A DNA stretch of 64,000 nt, from assembly GCA_002633005.1 (NCBI GenBank), contig NMRA01000298.1, positions 282,312-346,311 on the forward strand, read 5' to 3'. Origin of the DNA: Phoronis australis (Eukaryota > Phoronida > Phoronidae). Made by a program: the position numbers and the translations under genes. The notes beneath the pieces were generated by a model. The model was not told the origin of the DNA, did not search any database, and saw nothing but the letters and a program-made list of their open reading frames with translations. Below are positions 58,694 through 64,000 of the stretch, in pieces (position 1 is the stretch's first letter; every line of letters starts with the position of its first letter).

Positions 58694-60535
58694 GTAACCG
58701 GACTATATCGGTTTGAATCAATGCTGTGCAACTTAGTGGCCATGATTATTATTTTTGGCGTCGGGCGCCTTCTAACTGTTTGAAGATTCATCATCATGTT
58801 TGCAGGTGTTTACCCCTGAGGAAAGCATGACCGACATAAATTCTTGAAGAAGTCCATGCAGAGCATCACAGCTGCAATTTTAGCTTTTTTCTCGAGTTCT
58901 TTACCTAATGAGGTACAGAACAGTTCTCACAGGGTTTTGCCTATCAGAACACACGTCAATGGACTCTACCCTTTCTTCACTCTGTCAAAAACTGCATGCA
59001 AAGAACGAAAAGTTTTGAGTCATTTCATATCAGAAGCACTACAGATGAGCACAGAAACTTTATTCTTTCTTGAATTTTTAACCCTTTCACTCCCACTGAA
59101 AACCAAGCTAGACTAAAAAATTGGAGCAAAAAATGCAAAATCGGCGATTTTCACCCTAAAACCACCACTTCCCTGCCGATGCTCGACCAAAGCCAGCATT
59201 ATATTCCGAAAGCAAATTTCCTTCAGATTCCAAAAATTTGGTCCAAAAGTACTGTCAACCAAATAGTTCATTTTTTTGCAAATCTGGCTTGTTTGAGGGC
59301 TACCCGAAATCTCTGCCAATTTCTCAGTTGCTACACAGCAATTCACAATTTGCAACAGAGGGCCACCACCTTGAAGAAGAGTGCAGCTACAACCGAGAAA
59401 GTGGCTTTTTTAATTCTCAGCATGTTCACAAATACAAACAAACTACATTCACTTGGCCTGCATACCTAATAAAAATACCCCCAAGCCTGGGCTACCCCTA
59501 GATTTTAATATTTTGGGAGTGTAAATTGGCCTCAGCTGCAGCCTAAATGTTCAGTGCCACGTATCTCTACGAAATCTAACATATCTCTGCTTGATGGATT
59601 TTAATAGAGACTATCGTGCAATTTCTGACAGATCCTTCTACTATAGCACCCTGTTCAGTTTTTTTTTCTCTCAATGTCCCAGATGGATCTTCACTAAATT
59701 TATCGTGTGCGTTTCTATTAAGTAGAGCACGACTGGTGTTCCTTTTTGAACAGATCAGACTACTGTGGTGCTCCCTTGTAGCAAATTGTTTGCCTTAACA
59801 TCTACCAATGTTGTTCGTGTATCTTCGTGAAAGCTAGCATATGATAAGTGCCGATTGACTAACGCACGCGTGGTGTTGAATTTGAACTGATCTGACAGTA
59901 GTGGCAAACTGACATTGTGTCTGCCTTGATATCAACCAAATTATTGACGGGTGTTAATAAAAATTTTCTTATTTTTTGCTAGCATGCACTAGAGAGAGGT
60001 ACACTATAGCTCAATTAGAGCACTCTGCCAGATTATGACAAACTGTGTTATTTTCTTAAAGTGTGTTTACGTAACGTATAGGCATTATACTGTGAATATG
60101 TAAGGTCAGTGAGATGAATTTATTGGAGTTTGTCAAGATCACGAAAGTTTTTGGTAAATATCCAACCATTCACGTATAACTTAAACAAAGCACGTACATG
60201 TAATCTCACTATCTTTCACTCGCAAAAATTTTCCGTTACAGAATGAGCCTTCGTGTTATACGAGAGATACATGTATCTCGAAAAAGCATACTGATTATAA
60301 AGAAATCAAAGCTACATGTAAGTCGTAAACACAAAGAAAATGTCAAGTAAATAATGATTGTATTTACCAATGGACCATGCACTAGATCTTTCCATTACAA
60401 CATCTGTGTAATAGGATAGATCACAGTAATACAACTTATCTCAATTAGCCCTGTTAGCAGTCTAAGCTACCACACAATGAGAACTATTTTCTCGACTTTG
60501 GTTATACTTGGCAGCTACGAAAACAATCCCAAGAC
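58694..60535. other. Stretch without recognised gene
   Basis: An open frame at 58844-59116 on the plus strand (MKKSMQSITAAILAFFSS start) follows the possible first exon at 58660 but does not join it in frame. Nothing else recognised. Confidence 0.35.
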
Positions 60536-60694
60536 CAGTGGCGGATTTAGATGGGGACCAAGGGGGCCATGCCCTCCCCTAAAATTCTCCCACATTTCAT
60601 TGGGCAGTTCGGAGGTGCGAATGTTTGACGGGCAAAATCCTGGCTAATATGCTGCCCTGGCCCCCTCTAACTCAAAATTCTGGATCCGCCCCTG
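60536..60694 (+). mobile_element. hAT-like miniature element with 5 bp target duplication
   Basis: Ends CAGTGGCGGATTTAG and CTGGATCCGCCCCTG, flanked by perfect AAGAC repeats (60531-60535 and 60695-60699). The interior is G/C-skewed with GGGGGCCATGCCCTCCCC. Confidence 0.85.
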
Positions 60695-60959
60695 AAGACA
60701 GTAAATAACTTGGACATTTTAAAAACTGAAAGCTATTGTCGAAGAAAGCCAATAAGTCTATCGAATACTGGCGCAGCTCTGACGAATAGATTTTAAAACA
60801 ATGCAGGTTGGTTGCAAAATAGATTATAGACAATAGATTCGCAACTCCGACATCTTCTTGCAAAATACCCTAGATGATGCGCCACCCTCTAAACCTAGCA
60901 AACTCAGCTTCGCTATACATGTAGTTTATTGAGCCGGAAAATTCTTGCATCTAATATAC

Positions 60960-61072
60960 CAGTGACGGATTTAAAGGGGGCCATGAGGGCCGTGGCCTCC
61001 TAAAATTTTCTCAGATTCATTTTGGCAGTTCGGGGGTACGAATGTCTGACGAGCAAAATCCTGACTGAGTTC
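60960..61072 (+). mobile_element. hAT-like miniature element, 3'-truncated
   Basis: Starts CAGTGACGGATTTAAAGGGG and follows the family through GGCAGTTCGGGGGTACGAAT and AAAATCCTGACT, then breaks off without the right end. Confidence 0.7.
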
Positions 61073-61335
61073 GGCATTGAAACGCCCGTCAAAGTCTTCC
61101 AGTAGTAGAGTCCAGAAATTTTGAGGGGAGCCGGTGTGCATTCAAGCTTTCATTTTTAATGAAACGTCCCGTGGAGCACATAAATTGCAAGATAGATTTT
61201 GGATAACCCTGGTGATTATTTCTGGAGTATCAATGTGAACTTAATTTAAGAAATAAACGCTTTACGAGCATTCAGTTTATTTAACCATGTATGTGAGTTG
61301 GGCAAAATCGCCGATCCAAAGCCAGACGAAATCAC

Positions 61336-61490
61336 CATGATTTGCACACGACGTACTTGCCGGAAATAAAACGTGCTCTCTCTGCCAGGTGTCGCTAGTG
61401 AATAGTGACGTCACTACTTAGCGTAAGACCACAGATTCCGTCCATTAAAAATATACGGAGTTGACACTTCATTTACTATAGTCTATGGCT
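61336..61490 (+). repeat. Short dispersed repeat, copy downstream of the terminal exon
   Basis: Contains ACGTACTTGCCGGAAATAAA, CAGGTGTCGCTAGTGAATAG and ACTATAGTCTAT. The same blocks, inverted, are at 63440-63590. Confidence 0.65.
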
Positions 61491-61512
61491 GCAGCAAGTC
61501 ACTGCACTGGCG

Positions 61513-61658
61513 CTAGTCGACGGGGAATACTTCGTTGACCAACAGATGACTAGACGACTCCCAGCCAGTGTAAGCGTTGTTGTAGCTATGTCCAGGACAC
61601 GTCTGTACGTATAATCTAATGTTATAGCTCCCTGCTGGAAGTTCGCAGTATCCGCCAA
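61513..61658 (-). CDS. Paralogous gene: terminal exon, CTHRC1-type C-terminal part
   Basis: A 146 bp terminal exon with acceptor TTCAG, in phase with 62449-62674. The product is GGYCELPAGSYNIRLYVQTC, then AYTGWESSSHLLVNEVFPVD and a TAG stop (61513-61515). The pattern C-x ... V-Q-T-C ... T-G-W ... V-N-E equals the C-terminal third of the CTHRC1 domain. This shows where the protein ends and predicts the missing last exon of the gene to the left. A possible minus-strand AATAAA lies about 230 bp downstream (61276-61281). The rest of this gene lies beyond 64000. Confidence 0.85.
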
Positions 61659-62002
61659 CTGAAAAGTAAAGAATTAGTATATATTCATGAGAAAATGGAT
61701 TATTTCAAAAAACATCTCAGGCTGCAACACGAGCTGGTTTCTACCCAAGTGATTGGTCTGCGTTCCGTTGACTCAAAACACTAGGGAATCACTATGCGAC
61801 AAGAACTGTTGCCACATAAAACTGAAGCACTGAACTGTAAGCCATGGTTCAACATTCCAGTTTCACCAGTCAGTCCTGACACTGGCCATCGTTTTCTACG
61901 GTACGCTATTAACAGAGTAACCAAACAAAATGCACTCGTTTTTCACTCGCGTAATTTTGTACGAATTTGCTTAACTTTGTTTTTCTTTCCTTCTTGCTTC
62001 TA

Positions 62003-63185
62003 GGGAATGCATCCCTGAACTTTTCACTAGCCTAGGTTGGTACGTGTAATCTGTGGTAATTTTAATTTCCTAAATAAGCAGAGTGGCCAATGCCTTATTT
62101 AAACAAATAAAGTTAATTTTTACACTTTTATAAAAGAAGTCTGTTAAATCTAACACCTCTCGGTTTTCCATTGCCTTTAATAAAAACTATAATACCAATA
62201 CAGAGTGATTTAAAATCTTGAGGCAGGAAATACGTTTAAGAACTCTTTGCACTATTTTATGGCTTCCACTTTCATTTCCGCTTGATCTGGTCAGAGAGGT
62301 TAGAACATGCAATTCTGTTTCGGCTTATCTTAATAGGAGTTAACAATTCTCTAATGGGAAATGACCCTCTTTAAACACGTCAAGTACACAGCCATGTCAC
62401 GTGCGACAATGGTGTGTGAAAGCGTCACAGCTTCGAGACGATACTCACAGATTGAAGCATGATGTTGATTATCGTCCACGTTGTCCGTCCTGTGGAACAA
62501 TCTTTGGTAAACTAGTGTTGAAATAGGTCCAGGTGTTGAACATTCGGCTCCGTTGAAGGTCAGGTACCACCGGGAACATCCGGGTGTGCTGTAGGACGAC
62601 TCGTACTGCCGCAGATTTCCGCTGTACTGTACCGCTAGCATACTCTGTGATGACTTCTTGGTGTATGTGACCGACTGCGTACGACATTAAATCTGTATGA
62701 ACATCTCACTGAATAACAACATGAGCGTTATATGCGATGTGCACCTGCTGGTCCTACTGAGATTGAGAGCCCTACCTGTTTCAAATACAGCAGTTCGTAT
62801 GAGGTTTGCAACACTGATTTTGACCTATGTGCAAGTGCAATTACGAATGCAGATACGGATTAAGGGGTCCAGTGTCCGATTGCATGAAACAGTCCCAAAT
62901 AGGGACTCAGACAAGTTCCCTAAGTCTACTGCGTATTTGCAAACTTCTGAAAACACTGATTGTCCTATCGTATGCTGTTTGAGTATCATTACTATGCCAA
63001 TTTTTGTTCCAAAAGAAATCGAGAGTGAACTCTACACTGAATTCTCAATATTTTTGAAAATAAGTGGTGATCTTTTCATGCAACGCCTCCAATTAAAGGA
63101 CTAAGTCCCTAACTACTCTGATTGAATTAAGGGCTCAGTTTTTAGTTATATCATTAGAAAATGCCATTGGTCAAACAAGAGCTCA
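62003..63185. repeat. Segmental duplicate, right copy
   Basis: Counterpart of 1-1160. The right copy is preceded by the terminal exon of its gene at 61513-61658. Homology fades near 63185, before the Penelope-like element. Confidence 0.93.
62449..62674 (-). CDS. Paralogous gene: penultimate exon, CTHRC1-type central part
   Basis: A 226 bp exon (phase 0 in, 1 out) with the same splice sites as 409-634 and 222 of 226 identical bases. The product has one replacement relative to that exon (GNLRQY versus GDLRQY). Upstream exons are not in the window. In the main gene the preceding exon lies about 2.1 kb upstream, which here would be near 64.7 kb. A Penelope-like element has inserted in this upstream intron. 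Confidence 0.87.
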
Positions 63186-63305
63186 TAATGAAGATAAAAT
63201 TATAGAAAATATTACACCTGTACCTTAAGAACCAAATAAATACGAAAACGATTTAGGGAACTTAGTTGAGTCTCTATTTGGGACTGTTTCATGTAACCGG
63301 TCACT
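62871..63305 (+). mobile_element. Small inverted-repeat element (435 bp)
   Basis: Left end AGTGTCCGATTGCATGAAAC and right end, reverse-complemented, AGTGACCGGTTACATGAAAC, both followed by AGTCCCAAATAG. The ends form imperfect terminal inverted repeats of about 55 bp. No convincing target-site duplication is seen. A partial relative lies in inverted orientation at 39655-39808. Confidence 0.6.
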
Positions 63306-63439
63306 AGCCACCTGTAAACACATCCCGAAACAAACATCTTTCGCATGTCCTTTGTAGGGCATTTTCCCTCAAGTTGTGTTTATACATGCACCTTTGCCAT
63401 CCTGGATCCGGTAGCATTACAAATATTTTTGATTTAAAT

Positions 63440-63590
63440 ATAGACTATAGTACATGGACCGCCAACTCCTTATACTTTCAATGGGCGAAATCTGTGACCG
63501 TGCGCACAAGCCCTGGCGTCATTATTCACTGGCGACACCTCGCCAAATTGGCAAGTTTTACTTCCGGCAAGTACGTTGTCTGCTAATCAT
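63440..63590 (-). repeat. Short dispersed repeat, inverted copy
   Basis: On the minus strand reads ACGTACTTGCCGGAAGTAAA, GAGGTGTCGCCAGTGAATAA and ACTATAGTCTAT, matching 61336-61490. Confidence 0.65.
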
Positions 63591-63735
63591 TGTCAGCTGT
63601 TGTTCCCGTCACAACTGGGCTGGGTACTTATCTTTCTTACGAATGTTATACCTATAACTGTTTGAATTAATTGTACTTACAGTATCTCCATGATAGCAAG
63701 TAGCAGCATAAATTCAAGAAAATAACTACGGTTTT

Positions 63736-63788
63736 AAAACTTGACATGTTTCGGTGTCATTTATTAAACACCATCCTCAGAAGTCATA
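63736..63788 (-). ncRNA. Hammerhead ribozyme motif of the Penelope-like element
   Basis: On the minus strand: CTGAGGA (63774-63780), stem II GGTGT/ACACC (63768-63772 with 63753-63757) and GAAAC (63748-63752). Next come a two-base loop AT, then G and TC ending at the GUC cleavage site (63743-63745). Stem I is CTT/AAG and continues with A-T and G-T pairs. All core positions (CUGANGA, GAAA, GUC) are present. The very short stem III is known from Penelope-element hammerheads, and the location about 80 bp after the ORF stop fits the element's terminal repeat. Confidence 0.78.
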
Positions 63789-63865
63789 ATACAGTGGCCA
63801 CCTAGCTAGGCCCAGTAACAAGTAATGAAGTACAGATACAGTCAGTTACAGGGAGTGACAATGAA

Positions 63866-64000
63866 CTAGACCAACAATGACAACCTGTGGTGTGTCAGTT
63901 GCCTATTGAGATTGGGCTTGCACCAACTGATATGTAAAGCCTCACGAATTTTAAGCTCCTTTGTTGTTACTGCCTGGTCTATTATTGCAAAGTCATTGAA
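63866..64000 (-). CDS. Penelope-like element protein, C-terminal end
   Basis: An open frame of 44 codons entering from the right edge and ending at TAG (63866-63868). It reads FNDFAIIDQAVTTKELKIRE, ALHISWCKPNLNRQLTHH. The K-E-x-x-I-R-E-A-L-H-I ... K-P-x-L-N-x-Q pattern is the C-terminal end of the GIY-YIG endonuclease region of Penelope-like retroelements, where the Glu is a conserved catalytic-site residue. Only the tail is visible, so intactness cannot be judged. Minus orientation, the same as the host gene, within its intron. Confidence 0.8.
   Translation of the reverse strand, partial: FNDFAIIDQAVTTKELKIREALHISWCKPNLNRQLTHHRLSLLV

Noticed and set aside
1-64000. tRNA, rRNA, snRNA genes, CRISPR arrays, bacterial operons, retroviral-type elements
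   Set aside because: No matching signals were seen on reading both strands; intron-exon structure marks this as eukaryotic DNA.

Overview
This is a window of AT-rich animal (metazoan) nuclear DNA. Reasons: long introns with GT-AG splice sites, extracellular domains encoded on phase-matched exons, non-LTR and Penelope-like retrotransposons, and many small inverted-repeat transposons. The mix of PAN, EGF-like, CTHRC1-type and fibronectin type II domains in one secreted protein, with Tx1-type LINEs and ribozyme-bearing Penelope elements, fits an anthozoan cnidarian such as a stony coral best. That assignment is inference; amphioxus or hemichordate is not excluded.

Main gene (minus strand, 25192 down to 409 and off the left edge): eleven coding exons can be joined by splice sites and phase. 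In order they encode a signal peptide and PAN/Apple domain (24824-25192), a Cys-rich EGF-like exon (15226-15337), CTHRC1-type unit 1 (11889-11983, 9725-9923, 9399-9554), a fibronectin type II domain (8721-8888), CTHRC1-type unit 2 (7407-7489, 5300-5501, 3533-3685) and the first two exons of unit 3 (2695-2801, 409-634). The last exon should lie just left of the window.

Second gene (right edge, minus strand): the last two exons of a paralogue are present (62449-62674 and 61513-61658, the latter with the stop codon). Its penultimate exon and surrounding intron (62003-63185) are a duplicate of window positions 1-1160, so the locus is a local tandem gene family.

Between and inside these genes is mobile DNA. 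Intron 1 of the main gene holds two decayed plus-strand LINEs (17480-18770, 21600-23400) and a young 1.1 kb inverted-repeat element (18943-20047). Intron 2 holds a 660 bp element filled with AACTTAAGTT repeats (13411-14070). The 36 kb between the genes holds another Tx1-type LINE (29420-33140), a CTG microsatellite, several families of miniature elements, and a 3.2 kb inverted-repeat element (53426-56590) carrying remains of a Cys-rich gene. At the right edge is the 3' end of a Penelope-like element with a hammerhead-ribozyme motif. Large stretches of 25-61 kb hold no gene that I can recognise.
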